A DNA stretch of 64,000 nt from Sanguinoderma infundibulare. Its lineage: Eukaryota > Basidiomycota > Agaricomycetes > Polyporales > Polyporaceae. Under the pieces are notes generated by a model. The model was not told the DNA's origin, searched no databases, and saw only the letters and a list, made by a program, of their open reading frames with translations. The stretch spans positions 744,001 through 808,000 of the forward strand of contig JAVLRN010000005.1 of NCBI GenBank assembly GCA_032821775.1, in the 5' to 3' direction. The position numbers and the translations under genes were made by a program. Shown piece by piece: positions 48,276 through 57,874 of the stretch; positions within the stretch are counted from its first letter, which is position 1; each line of letters opens with the position of its first letter.

Positions 48276-50238
48276 ATGCGACTCATCCCCCCAATCACAC
48301 CCGCAGAGTTCGTCCATCATCTCCAGCGATGTATTCCCCCCGGCGGCTGGGGTCGCGGAATAGGTTAGCACTGCACAACTCACACTCCCCCAATGAGACC
48401 ATCTGACACCTTTCCACAGCCGTAGCCAACTCCGGCGGCCCTGACTCAACCGCTTTGCTGTTTCTTCTCGCCGCGGTCGCCCAGCTCCCCGACCCCGCGC
48501 CTGTTCGGTTTCGGACAGTAAGTATCGCGCAGAATTGGCTGAGCACGGCCCTCCGTTGCTGACCCCGTCGCGACAGGTCTCCTCCGTCCATGTGAACCAT
48601 GGTCTGCAGGCTGCCGCGAGCGCCATGGAACAAACTGCAACGAGCACGGCGGAACGCCTCAACGCCGGTTCCATTGTCCAAACAATTCCATGGGGAACGC
48701 CTCCTTTCCCGGAGAGACCCACAGAGGGCTCCCCCGGCGGCGAGCGGCTGATCCGCGAAGCCAGATTCAATATGCTCTTCGCCGCTTTGCAGGAAGCCGG
48801 GACAAACGTCATGGCTTTCGCCCACCACGCGGACGACCAGGTCGAGACTGCGATCATGCGCATGTCGCAAGGTAGCAGCAACCACGGCCTAGCTGGCATG
48901 CGTCCCGTCCGCAGATGGGGAATGGGCCAAAAGGACAATGCGCTTTACAGTTTCGGTTCCCAAGGCATGCAAAATTGGATTGTTCGACCGTTTCTGCAGA
49001 TACCAAAAGACAGGTTGTTGGCAACCTGCGAGGCGAATAAACTCGATTATGTCAACGATCCTACCAACTTCCAACCTGCGATCACCATCCGAAATGCTGT
49101 TCGCGACATATTGTCGCGCGGTGTGAGTTCCAGACAGACTGTGCATACCTAAACTTGGTTCTTCTAACACCCAAATATCAGCCGCACGGGTCTGCGGAGA
49201 TGCTCGCATCTTCGGGCGAGCAAACCTTCGACGCTGCGCCCTATGTTGCAAAACTCCGTGCCATGGTACCCAACTCCCCTCCTGCCGACCAACTCCGAGA
49301 AGCGGTCCGGCTCTTCTCCATCCGTCTCGAGGAGGTCGAAACGCAAGGTGCGCTGCTCGTTCATCGCCGTCATGCACCTCAAACTCAATGGCGACCCGTA
49401 TCCAGTCACGAACATCCTCGCAAAAGCGCGCCTCCCCTCCGCCCCATCGACACTACTCCTCAGCACCCCAGGTCTCGCCCTGGCGACGACCCCCGAGGTC
49501 CGCACCGCGCTCATTCGACGATGCCTTCGCTACGTCTCGCATGCGCCCTGGGGTTCTTTACAGGCCGAAGCGCACGGTGAGCGCGAGGCATTCCAGCGCA
49601 TCGCACAGGAGCTTTGGCCTCCTGCCTCGGGATCCCCGAGCGAGAGCGAGGGCGAGGGCGAGGCTGCCGAGGAACCACACAGCGAGGGCGAGGAGGGCGA
49701 AGAAGGCCCTTCGTCGTCGCACGAACGGCGTACCTTCTCTGCCGGGGCAGGTGTCGTCGTAATGCCCGTCTCCATCCGCCCTCACAAGGAAAACACCATC
49801 CGCGAGCGCCCTACAAAACCGGGCGAGCTAGAGGGCTGGGTCTTCACGCGGGCGCCGCACTACCAGCACGAGGGCGACCGCCCGGGGACGCTGGGCGTCC
49901 TGGACGTCACAGACAAGGTCATGCAGTCAATGCAGGATCGTAGACACCCAAAGCCGTTTACGGTTCTTTATGACCAGCGGTTCTCGGTCACGTTCACGCC
50001 CCACCTGCTCCCCTTCGGAGTCAAGGACGAGCTCGTGCAGAGGGCGGCGAGGGTGCTGATCGAGCCTGATACGAAGTGGGCGCTGCCGAAGATCACTTTG
50101 GTCGGGCAGAAGACGACCCAGAGATGCATTGGGAAGTATCTGTGGGATCTTCACGGGTGGGATGACACCCGCCGGCGCCCTGTCAAATTTCAGCGTTGGA
50201 TAACCATGGACTTCGTGCGGTCATTAGATGCAATCTAG
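48276..50238 (+). CDS. tRNA(Ile)-lysidine synthase-like PP-loop ATPase (TilS/MesJ type)
   Basis: TilS changes C34 of a tRNA-Ile anticodon to lysidine in bacteria and organelles, so a nuclear fungal copy is most likely mitochondrial. The start MRLIPPITPAEFVHHLQRC is at 48276. An intron ends just before the PP-loop AVANSGGPDSTALLFLLAAV. Next come VSSVHVNHGLQAAASAMEQT, ERLIREARFNMLFAALQEAG, FAHHADDQVETAIMRMSQGS, WIVRPFLQIPKDRLLATCEA and YVNDPTNFQPAITIRNAVRD, the family motif with Asp-Pro-Thr-Asn before the Arg-Asn pair. The apparent change of frame near 49.35 kb is explained by a 58-base intron (49348-49405, GTGCGC..TCCAG). A long C-terminal extension with a Glu-rich insert continues to TAG 50236-50238. 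I see no strong presequence. Confidence 0.85.
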
Positions 50239-50355
50239 CATATATAGCGCTTTGTTGAGCTTTAGCATCGCATTTGCCTAGAATAGACATAATCGATGAC
50301 ATAGAAGAGGCACCGTCTCCGTGTGGCGAAACCAGTGGTCTAGCTATCTACTTAT

Positions 50356-52001
50356 CTAGTCGGTGAACTTGATGCTATAGCTCTTCATCTGCAGGACGGT
50401 CAGCGCCAACAGCTGTTTCTTAGCACGTCGCATACGTACAGTGATCTCTCCTCCCTTATAGCTTCCACGCTTCTTCTTATTCTTTTCCTTCCGGAACCCA
50501 GCGCCGCGAGTAACAATCAGATCTCGAGAGGCACGCGCACCATAATCCGATTCGCCAGCACCCTGCGAACACGAAGAGACAATCAACGACCGATTGCATA
50601 CAAACGAAACGATAATCACACCCACCCTGGCGTCGAAACGGTTGTCCTTCAGTCGCTCGTCGGCGTATGTGATCTCGTCGATCTTGATTCTCTGGAAACG
50701 CGTGTTGCTCGCCCTCGCATCCTTGCCGTTCCCGTTGCTCTTGCCGTTACCATTGCGCTTACCGTCACCGCTAGCCTTCGGCGTCGCACTTCCACTCTGG
50801 GACGTCGAGTTGGAGACAATGGCGGTCGCGACAGACTTGCCTTCCTCGTCCGTTCTCCGCTTCTTCGTGACCGAGACTTCCTCCTTAGCAGGCTTCTTCT
50901 TGGTCACCGCCTTTTCTGACTCTCCGGACGAAGACTCGGAGTTAGAATTAGAATCCGAGTCCGAGTCTGAGTCTGAGTCGGACGAGGAGTCCGAAGAGCC
51001 AGACTCCTTCGTCTGGTTCTTCTCCACGGTCTTCTTCTCCACAGTCTTCTTCTCGATGACCTTCTTCTCCACGGCCTTCTTCTCCACGGCCTTCACCTGA
51101 GGTTTTTCCTCCTCGTCACTATCCTGGCCGCTAGTGTCACTGTCGCTATCGCTACCGCTGGACGAAGAGGACTCGGACTTGACATCGTCCGTAGACAGGG
51201 TTTTCGTCGACGTCTGTGGTGACGGAGACTTTGCCTTCGAGGCTTTTGACGGGGCGACCTTGGCTGGAGCAGTTGATGCCGAAGGTTTTGCGGGAGTTGA
51301 CTTCGTCTCTTCTACCGTAGGTTCAGGAAACAAGCGCATATAGCTGGACCGATAACCTACTTTTCTTTAACTTCGCCTTTGCGACCGAAGAAGAGGAAGA
51401 TGAGGCTGGTCCGACGCAATTGTGTCCTGTTAGGTCTCAGAGAAGGTTCAAGACACGGGGCACGTACTCACATGAATCTGAATCCGAGTCCGAGTCCGAG
51501 TCCGAGTCGGAAGAGTCAGAACTGTCGCTCGAGTCGGGATCCGAAGAATCTGAGCTAGAGCTAGGCTCTTCTGAAGACGCTACGAGAGTAGGGTAAACAC
51601 AGGACGCCGAGTACCGGGGGATTCGTTGGCGTACATTCAGCATTATCAGAGTCTGAATCCGAACTATCCCTTTTGGTCGAAGACGAATGAGAGAGCTTGG
51701 CCATGCAGTCAGGACAGCGGCACTCACGAGGCTTCCTTTGCAGCCTTCTCCTTCAGCTCCTTCCACTCCTTGATAATCCGCTCTAACGAGGGACCCTCAG
51801 CCTCGACTCCATCCTTCAACACGACCACGTCCTTGACGGCCTTTTTCAAAGCCTCAGCGGCCTTTCTATGCTCCTGGTTGACCAAGAACGCGTAGATAGA
51901 AGTATATGTAGCTGCGGACGTATGCTTCAGTACATCTTAATGCCCACTCAGATAACAACATACGCACAAGCGAGATTCCCGTCTCCCTGCTGGACCGCCA
52001 T
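50356..52001 (-). CDS. SRP40: SRP40/Nopp140-like nucleolar protein (LisH, Ser-acidic repeats, SRP40 C-domain)
   Basis: Nopp140-type proteins are nucleolar chaperones of small nucleolar RNPs and RNA polymerase I factors. The ATG at 51999-52001 gives MAVQQGDGNLAS, which splices to TYTSIYAFLVNQEHRKAAEA, a LisH-like N-terminus. The middle has stretches of Ser alternating with Asp/Glu between Lys-rich pentads (VEKKAVEKKVIEKKTVEKK), the classic Nopp140 layout and likely casein kinase 2 substrate. The end is the SRP40 C-domain: FQRIKIDEITYADERLKDNR, ESDYGARASRDLIVTRGAGF, KKKRGSYKGGEIT and SYSIKFTD, stop 50356-50358. Exon edges in the repeat region (51.1-51.7 kb) are not certain. It is divergent from RIB4 with 224 bases between starts. 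Confidence 0.88.
50939..51095 (-). repeat. Ser-acidic and KxVEKK coding repeats in the SRP40-like gene
   Basis: Tandem hexamers (GAGTCC/GAGTCT) encode Ser-Asp runs at about 50939-50990, and 15-base units encode a Val-Glu-Lys-Lys pentad five times at about 51015-51095. A second Ser-Asp hexamer run lies at about 51480-51510. They are part of the low-complexity Nopp140 core, not a mobile repeat. Confidence 0.7.
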
Positions 52002-52225
52002 ATCGAAGAACCTTGAGGAGTACGACAATAAAGCCGGACACTGAGCCCAAGGCGGATGGCTGGAGAGCAGACGGAGATCCAAGAAACAATGAGAAGCTGG
52101 AAGAGCCCAAATTTCAGCAGCCACTGGATGCAAACAGCCGCAAACGGCCGGCACGGTGACGCCGAGGGGAAACGCACCGCGCGCGGGTGCACCTGTTCGC
52201 TGCGAATACATAACACCCAACGACG

Positions 52226-52900
52226 ATGTCCGACTCCATCAAAGGGCCTGCTCCTCCTCCCACAAAGCTCGACGGTTCGCCCTTGCGCATCGCCATCGTT
52301 CACTCGCGATGGAACAAAACCGTCATCGACGCGCTCGTCGCGGGCACCATTGCCAAACTGAAAGCGACCGGAGTCAAGGACGGTAACATCGTTGTGCAAT
52401 CCGTCCCGGGGAGCTTCGAGTTGCCCCTGGCCTGCCAAAAGTGCGTACGACGGACGGCTCGCGTCGACAAGCTGACCGACGTGTCGCACAGGGTCATCGC
52501 CGGGTCTCATGTCCAGGCCGGCGCGACGGTGGCCGACCTCCTTGGCGGCTTGACTTCGCTCAACCCAAATTCGCGGTCCGCAACGCCCGCCCCCGTCGCG
52601 GCTTCGCTGCCCAACCAGCCGTTCGACGCGGTCATCGCCATCGGCGTGCTCATCAAGGGCTCCACGATGCACTTCGAGTACATCTCCGAGTCCGTCTCGC
52701 ACGCGCTCATGCGCGTCCAACTCGACACCGGCGTGCCCGTCGTCTTCGGTGTCCTGACCGCGCTCACGGACGACCAGGCTTTGGAGCGCGCGGGCATTGG
52801 GCGCGGGGCGAACAAGGGGCACAATCATGGAGAGGACTGGGCTGCGGCCGCGGTTGAGATGGCGTCGCACACGAGACGCTGGGCGGAAGGCAAGTTCTAG
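52226..52900 (+). CDS. RIB4: 6,7-dimethyl-8-ribityllumazine synthase (RIB4)
   Basis: The enzyme makes the lumazine precursor of riboflavin. The start MSDSIKGPAPPPTKLDGSPL is at 52226. Motifs are complete: IAIVHSRWNKTVIDALVAGT, VQSVPGSFELPLACQK, FDAVIAIGVLIKGSTMHFEY with the catalytic His, VPVVFGVLTALTDDQALERA, and NHGEDWAAAAVEMA. The stop is at 52898-52900. A 51-base intron (52441-52491, GTGCGT..GCACAG) sits in the ACQK-VIAGSHV junction. It is a multiple of three without stops, so retention would add 17 residues. A short Ser/Ala/Pro insert after GGLTSLNP is usual in fungal lumazine synthases. The protein looks full length. Confidence 0.95.
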   Translation: MSDSIKGPAPPPTKLDGSPLRIAIVHSRWNKTVIDALVAGTIAKLKATGVKDGNIVVQSVPGSFELPLACQKCVRRTARVDKLTDVSHRVIAGSHVQAGATVADLLGGLTSLNPNSRSATPAPVAASLPNQPFDAVIAIGVLIKGSTMHFEYISESVSHALMRVQLDTGVPVVFGVLTALTDDQALERAGIGRGANKGHNHGEDWAAAAVEMASHTRRWAEGKF

Positions 52901-53287
52901 ATGGTGGACTAGAGAGACTCTGTGTACGGAATCTGTACGATGCAGCAGCCGACAAATGAAACGAATGTATACCATCGACCCTCGCCGTGCGCGTGCAACC
53001 TGTGTGTAAGAAGCCATGTCGCCGTCGGTGCCGCGGTCAGCAGGACGGGCGCCTCCTGCATTTACCTCATACTGCCATGATCGTCTCTTGGTTTGTGACT
53101 GCAACCGACCCTTCCACCCTCCCACATCCTCCTTCGTCCTCGTAGTCCGTTGCGTACCGCAGACTCCCGCAAAATCATCAGGGCTTGCGCAGGTTCCATT
53201 TCCCAACCAAGACTTCCGGGGTGGCACCGAATTTGTTTCGCTTGTTTGGAAGGTCCCTATTAGGTTTGCGAATACAGCCAGCCCACC
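52901..53287. other. Intergenic between RIB4 and GTR1
   Basis: About 390 bases hold the RIB4 3' flank and the GTR1 promoter. No supported gene, repeat or clear TATA box was seen. Confidence 0.45.
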
Positions 53288-54527
53288 ATGAAGAAGAAGG
53301 TGCGAACCTTCCAATCCCTCTCCGAATATTTCCATAACACACATGCGACAGGTGTTGTTGATGGGCGCGTCGGGAAGTGGGAAGACGTCTATGCGCTCTC
53401 TCATCTTGTGAGCATTCTTCCTGTGCGGCACGGACGAGTCTACAACTTCTTTTCTTAGCTCGAATAACCCCGCATCTCTCACTTCGCGTCTCGGGGCCAC
53501 GATTGATGTCGAGCAAAACCATGTCCGCTTTCTTGGTGACTTGATTTTGAACCTCTGGGATTGTGGCGGTCAAGACGCTTTCATGGACTCCTACCTCTCC
53601 ATTCAGCAGTCGACAATATTTCAGCACGTCGGCGTCATGATCTATGTCTTCGAGGTCGAGACGCGAAATATGGAGAAGGACTTGGAGTACTACAAGGCGT
53701 GTTTAGGTGCGCTGCAAAAGTACAGTCCGAACGCTGCCGTCTTCCTTCTGGTGCACAAGATGGACCTCGCGCGAGGGCCGAAAGCCGAGACGCTGGCGCG
53801 GAAGTCTAAGGAACTCAAAGATGCAAGCGGGGACGTCGAGATAACCGTTTTCGGCACCAGCATATACGACGAGTCTTTGTACAATGTGAGCGCCCCTCCA
53901 CAAACTTTCTTCGACATCTCCGCTTAACCGCCGCTTTCGACTGCCAGGCGTGGTCGCGGATAGTGCATATACTCATCCCAAACGCCTCCGTCCTATCCCG
54001 CCACCTCGCCAAGCTCGCTTCGGCGTGTAATGCGACGGAGGTCGTCCTTTTCGAGCGGACCACTTTCCTGGTCATTGCCACTTCCACTCCTCCGCCGCCC
54101 CCACACGTTGCTTCAACGAGCACGTCCGGTCCGTCCTCTGCCAAGACCAACGGTTACCTCTCGCCCACAAGTCACTCCGACTTCGAGGCCGAACCTGACC
54201 CAGATCCGCACAAGATGGCGCCGACGCGGTACGAGCGGACATCCGAACTCGTCAAGGCGTTCAAGTACTCCTGCGCGCGCGTCCGCGAGGAGTTCTACGC
54301 GCTGGAGATGGAGTTACCGGAATTTACGGCCGTTCTCGACGAACTGACGAGGAATACATACGTCTTGATCATAGTACATGACCCCAGAATAGGTATGCCT
54401 TCTTCCCTGTGTTGTCGTGAGCCCAGCTTTGACCCAAGGCTATGTAGAAACCGCCGCGCTGAGGATGAACATCCGCCTTGCTCGCCCGAAGTTCGAAGAA
54501 CTCCAGGGCAACAGCCTTCTTGCATAG
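53288..54527 (+). CDS. GTR1: Rag GTPase Gtr1/RagA
   Basis: Gtr1 pairs with Gtr2 on the vacuole in the EGO complex and activates TORC1 when amino acids are present. Exon 1 is 12 bases (53288-53299, MKKK) followed by a GTGCGA intron. Next come G1 VLLMGASGSGKTSMRSLIF, switch I RLGATIDVEQNHVRFLG, G3 LNLWDCGGQDAFMDSYLSI, VMIYVFEVETRNMEKDLEYY, G4 VFLLVHKMDLARGPKAETLA, and GTSIYDESLYNAWSRIVHIL. The C-terminal roadblock-like half reads LSRHLAKLASACNATEVVLF, ERTTFLVIATS, then a disordered insert and SELVKAFKYSCARVREEF. It ends FEELQGNSLLA at TAG 54525-54527. MKKKVLLMG is the usual RagA/Gtr1 start, which supports the tiny first exon. Confidence 0.94.
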
Positions 54528-55636
54528 TCGAAACGTCCATCCATCCCTTCTTGTATCTTCGCTCTGCAGTACGTTCGTCGCATTGTTTATACGTAATTAG
54601 GCTAGACATTTCTACGCTACTCACGCTCTGTGCATCTATTACTTGCTTTTTGTACATATGACTTCCTTCCACATCTTGTCCATACCTGTCCGATATGCTT
54701 CTCGCTTTCTTCTCCCCGTAGATCCGCATATGCTCAGGTGAGTCAAATCTTCCAATATCTCGCCGTATTTCTCGCCTCTCAGGGTATACCATTAATCAAG
54801 CGTTCACAGATATGTATGACGTACTCACCGTGATGGCGTTTGTTCAGTTTCTGAATCACTCGCTATGTGATATTTCGGATCTCTTAGAAAAGGGCAAGAC
54901 GTGCTCATTGATCGCGTGTCGCGGGCTTGCGCAAATGCCTACGGCCAGACCAATGCACGGTTGCCAAAGCGTCAGCGAAATGCAACGGCGGGGTGGACCG
55001 CCTCAACTTTTCTCTATGTGACCTCGATGACGCTTCGAAGAAGCTTATCTGCACCTAAGTCCGGACGGGTGCATGACTGCGCATGACTGGAGCGTCTATC
55101 TGCGGGTCGAAGGACCTCGCAGCTGGCAGCCTGCCGGGGATCGTGCACGCCGCCACGGAATGGGAATGTAGAGGTGCGCGTGCGAATCGGTTGGTCTCGG
55201 GAAACAACTCTGTTGACTCACCAGCAGACCTGCGTTATCAGGGCAGCCATGCTATTTTCAGGTAAAAGTTATTCGATAACCACCAAGTCGGTGCAAGAGC
55301 GCCTGATTCGCGCAGATGTCCTCCACTCTCAGGCTGCAGTTGGCAGCCCCGCAGCAATGCGGCAGACATAACGGGAACTTCGCCCTACGACGCCGCCCGC
55401 AGGCTGGATGAAACATGGCAGGTGCGTGCGCTGGTATCAGCCCTTGTCAAATCTGCGGTCCTAATACTGCAGCAGGGACTGCAGCAAGAGTATCTCCCTC
55501 TACGACCGGCAAACATATAAAATGGCCAGTCGTGAGTCGTTTCGAACCATCTCCCCAGCCCAACGCAACTCCTACTCACCTCTCCGAGTCCACCCTCCGC
55601 TACGAGCACATATCTCCTCCACGCACCGTGAACCCA
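54528..55636. other. Intergenic, about 1.1 kb, between GTR1 and the RNase III-like gene
   Basis: Only short frames without family resemblance are present. It includes the GTR1 3' flank and the upstream region of the next gene. An imperfect direct repeat of CTGCAGCA lies near 55469-55486. No tRNA or transposon signs were seen. Confidence 0.4.
55516..55522 (+). promoter_or_regulatory. TATA-box candidate for the RNase III-like gene
   Basis: TATAAAA lies about 115 bases upstream of the ATG at 55637. It overlaps an earlier ATG (55522), which makes that earlier ATG an unlikely start. Confidence 0.4.
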
Positions 55637-56218
55637 ATGGCATACACCGCCCCGCCCGCACCTACCCTCTCAGGCACTGCGGTGCTGGAAGTCTTCACTC
55701 ACCATTCGGTGGCGCCGACGACGATGGCAGAGTCGTTCGGGAACGCCGCGAGGCTCCGGGTCTTGGGGGCCCCGATGCTCAAAATGGCATACAAGGCGGC
55801 TTTGACGGAGAAGCGGCCCACCATGAACGGCGTCCAATTTGAAGTCGGTCTATCTTTTTCTCTCTCGCTTTCTCTTCTCCTTGAAATATACCTGCTCATT
55901 TGATGTGCAATAGCAATACGTGGATATCAACTACCCGGACTTTCTCGCCCATTGGGTCAACGTTTATGGATGGAGGGCGAGGGTTCGGATGACGGCGCCG
56001 CCGGACGTCGACCTCAACGATCCGGAGGTACGTTCTCTTTCACCTTTTGCTCTAAACATCATGACGGAAACGGGATGTTCGACCAGGAAACACGGATTAT
56101 ATTCGAGACTTACGCCGGCGCAGTGGTGAAGGAGTACCAGCCGAACCCGGAGGACCCCATGGGCGTGGCTAGTGTCCTTCTCAAGTGGATCCGGGACCTT
56201 GTCTACATTAGCGACTGA
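55637..56218 (+). CDS. RNase III-like domain protein with degenerate active site
   Basis: The segment TLSGTAVLEVFTHHSV resembles the start of RNase III domains (LxxAFTHxS), and NAARLRVLGAPMLKMAYKAA sits where the catalytic ERLEFLGDxVL helix is expected. The next exons read QYVDINYPDFLAHWVNVYGW and ETRIIFETYAGAVVKEYQPN, the last matching the second acidic helix (D/ExFEAxxGA). Three exons join in frame (introns near 55.85-55.91 and 56.03-56.08 kb), giving about 150 residues ending KWIRDLVYISD at TGA 56216-56218. The first acidic pair is replaced (E to A or R, D to A or P), so it is probably not a nuclease. It could be a mitoribosomal mL44/mL57-like protein or a lineage-specific one. The family call rests on weak motif matches. 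Confidence 0.5.
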
Positions 56219-56664
56219 GAAGGTGTGGGCAATATCGTGTGTTACTCGTTCCTTGTAATTGTATTCGGTCTGCCAGAGCCGCCAAGGCTGGCTGTGTGTA
56301 CCATTAGGGGCGTTGAGTTCATGCATCGTGATCCAGTGCAGTACGCTCTTCCTAGTGTGAAACCAGATTCCAACGAATAGGTTCTGTCGAACCACCACGT
56401 ATAATTATGGGGCTGTGCCAACTTTCTAATGCGCCAGTAAACCGCCGTTCTTCACGACCTTCCATATACGCGCCTCCACCGTTTCTCCACATGCCGTCCG
56501 GGCCGGCCCGACGCCGTGTCATGCCTGTCAAAGGCGCAGCCGAATGCCGTGTCGATCGGGACGGACCTCCTTCGCAGCCGGACGTGCATATGGCCATGGG
56601 GTGGCCAGATATAAATCGACCCGCGACAGCACCTCGGGCCTCCTCGACAACGACTGCGACATCG
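56219..56664. other. Intergenic between the RNase III-like gene and the phosphatase gene
   Basis: About 450 bases. A plus-strand frame from 56407 is open into the phosphatase gene, but the TATA-like site at 56610 argues that it is promoter and 5' UTR. Nothing else was recognised. Confidence 0.4.
56610..56616 (+). promoter_or_regulatory. TATA-box candidate for the histidine phosphatase gene
   Basis: TATAAAT lies 49-55 bases upstream of the chosen start codon at 56665, favouring this start over upstream in-frame ATGs. Confidence 0.4.
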
Positions 56665-57610
56665 ATGGCCGTCGTGGCCAAGGTCTACATCGTCCGCCAC
56701 GGCGAGACGGACGCGAACCGGGACGGCGTCATCCAGGGCCAGCTCGACACCCTGCTCAACGACGCCGGCGTCGCGCAGGCGCGGCTCGCCGCAGACGCCC
56801 TTGAGGACGTCCCGTTCGGCGCGGCGTACAGCAGCGACCTGCAGCGGGCGAGGAGGGTGAGTGGGGGCTTCGCGCGATACGGGATTCGCGTTCACGATGT
56901 CTTGTCCGCTGATCGTCGGTGTGTGCGTTGTACATTACATAGACGGCAGAGATCATCCTGGAGGGCCATCCGGAGGTGCGGCTGGAGAACACGGAGGCTC
57001 TCAGGGAACGGGTGCGTCGCTCGACCTCGAAAACGGGGCGACGAGATGAGCTTGCTGATCGACTCTCGGTGACTACATACAGTTTATGGGCGAGTGGCAG
57101 GGGCAGAGCGCGGGGAAGCGCACCGGCCCGCCCGCAGACCTCGAGCCCACTGGCAACTTCGTGGCGCGGGGCGTCGGGTGGTGGAACAAGTCCGTCGCGC
57201 GGCACGCACAGCGCAAGGCGTCCGAGCTCCGCAAGAAGCGCGACGCGCTCGCGGGGGCGAAAGCGAACGCGGAGCTGCGCGGTGATGTTGGGAAGAAAGC
57301 GAATGGGCATGCGGGGGCACTGGACGGAGATGAGGACGAAGAGGACGAAGAGCTGTCGGAGCTGGGCTTCGAGCCCATTCATATCCTAACCGTGTCCCAC
57401 GGCGGGCTGATCGGCACCCTGGTAACTAACCTCATCGGGAGCCGGAAGATACGGGCGGCTGAAGGGGTATCCACCGGATGGTGTTACAACGCCTCGATAT
57501 CGGTCATTGACGTGGACGAGAACGGGAAGGGCGTACTGATCAGTTACGCGGATACCACACACCTAGACGGTGACGTCTTAGACCACAATGCGGACGTACG
57601 ATTGAACTAG
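56665..57610 (+). CDS. Histidine phosphatase superfamily protein (phosphoglycerate mutase-like)
   Basis: The start MAVVAKVYIVRHGETDANRD holds the RHG catalytic motif with the phospho-accepting His. The next parts are GVIQGQLDTLLNDAGVAQAR and FGAAYSSDLQRARRTAEIIL, as in the cofactor-independent PGM-like phosphatases (TIGAR, yeast YOR283W/YDR051C). The second catalytic His is in HILTVSHGGLIGTLVTNLIG. Between them lies a long Lys/Glu-rich insert (QRKASELRKKRDALAGAKAN) that is not part of the basic fold. The stop is at 57608-57610. Two introns (near 56.86-56.94 and 57.01-57.08 kb) keep frame. The substrate cannot be told from sequence; a broad phosphatase is as likely as fructose-2,6-bisphosphatase. 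Confidence 0.82.
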
Positions 57611-57874
57611 AACGGCTCCGCTACTTGGATATAGAAGGGTACGAGGCTGTGTCCTAGAATAGACTGGGAACACATATGTACAAGTCTGTTGTACAGCACA
57701 TATTGGATGCTAGCTTCTGGCGCTTCACGGAAATGCGACGCCAGCTTCTTTCATTAGCTCCTCGACTTCGACGTCTGGCAAGGGGCGATGACATTCAGCA
57801 TGAGGGGGTAACAGGCACAAAGGGCTCACGGTCTTCTGTATGCGTCATGGGCGATGCATAGGTACATGTCTCGC

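Noticed and set aside
49321..49410. Apparent frameshift in the TilS-like gene
   Set aside because: A 58-base intron with donor GTGCGC at 49348 and acceptor TCCAG at 49405 joins the two frames correctly (GTC codon), so no frameshift is needed.
55522..55842. Plus-strand frame starting MASRESFRTISP
   Set aside because: It is in a different frame from the RNase III-like exons and its ATG overlaps a TATA-like sequence.
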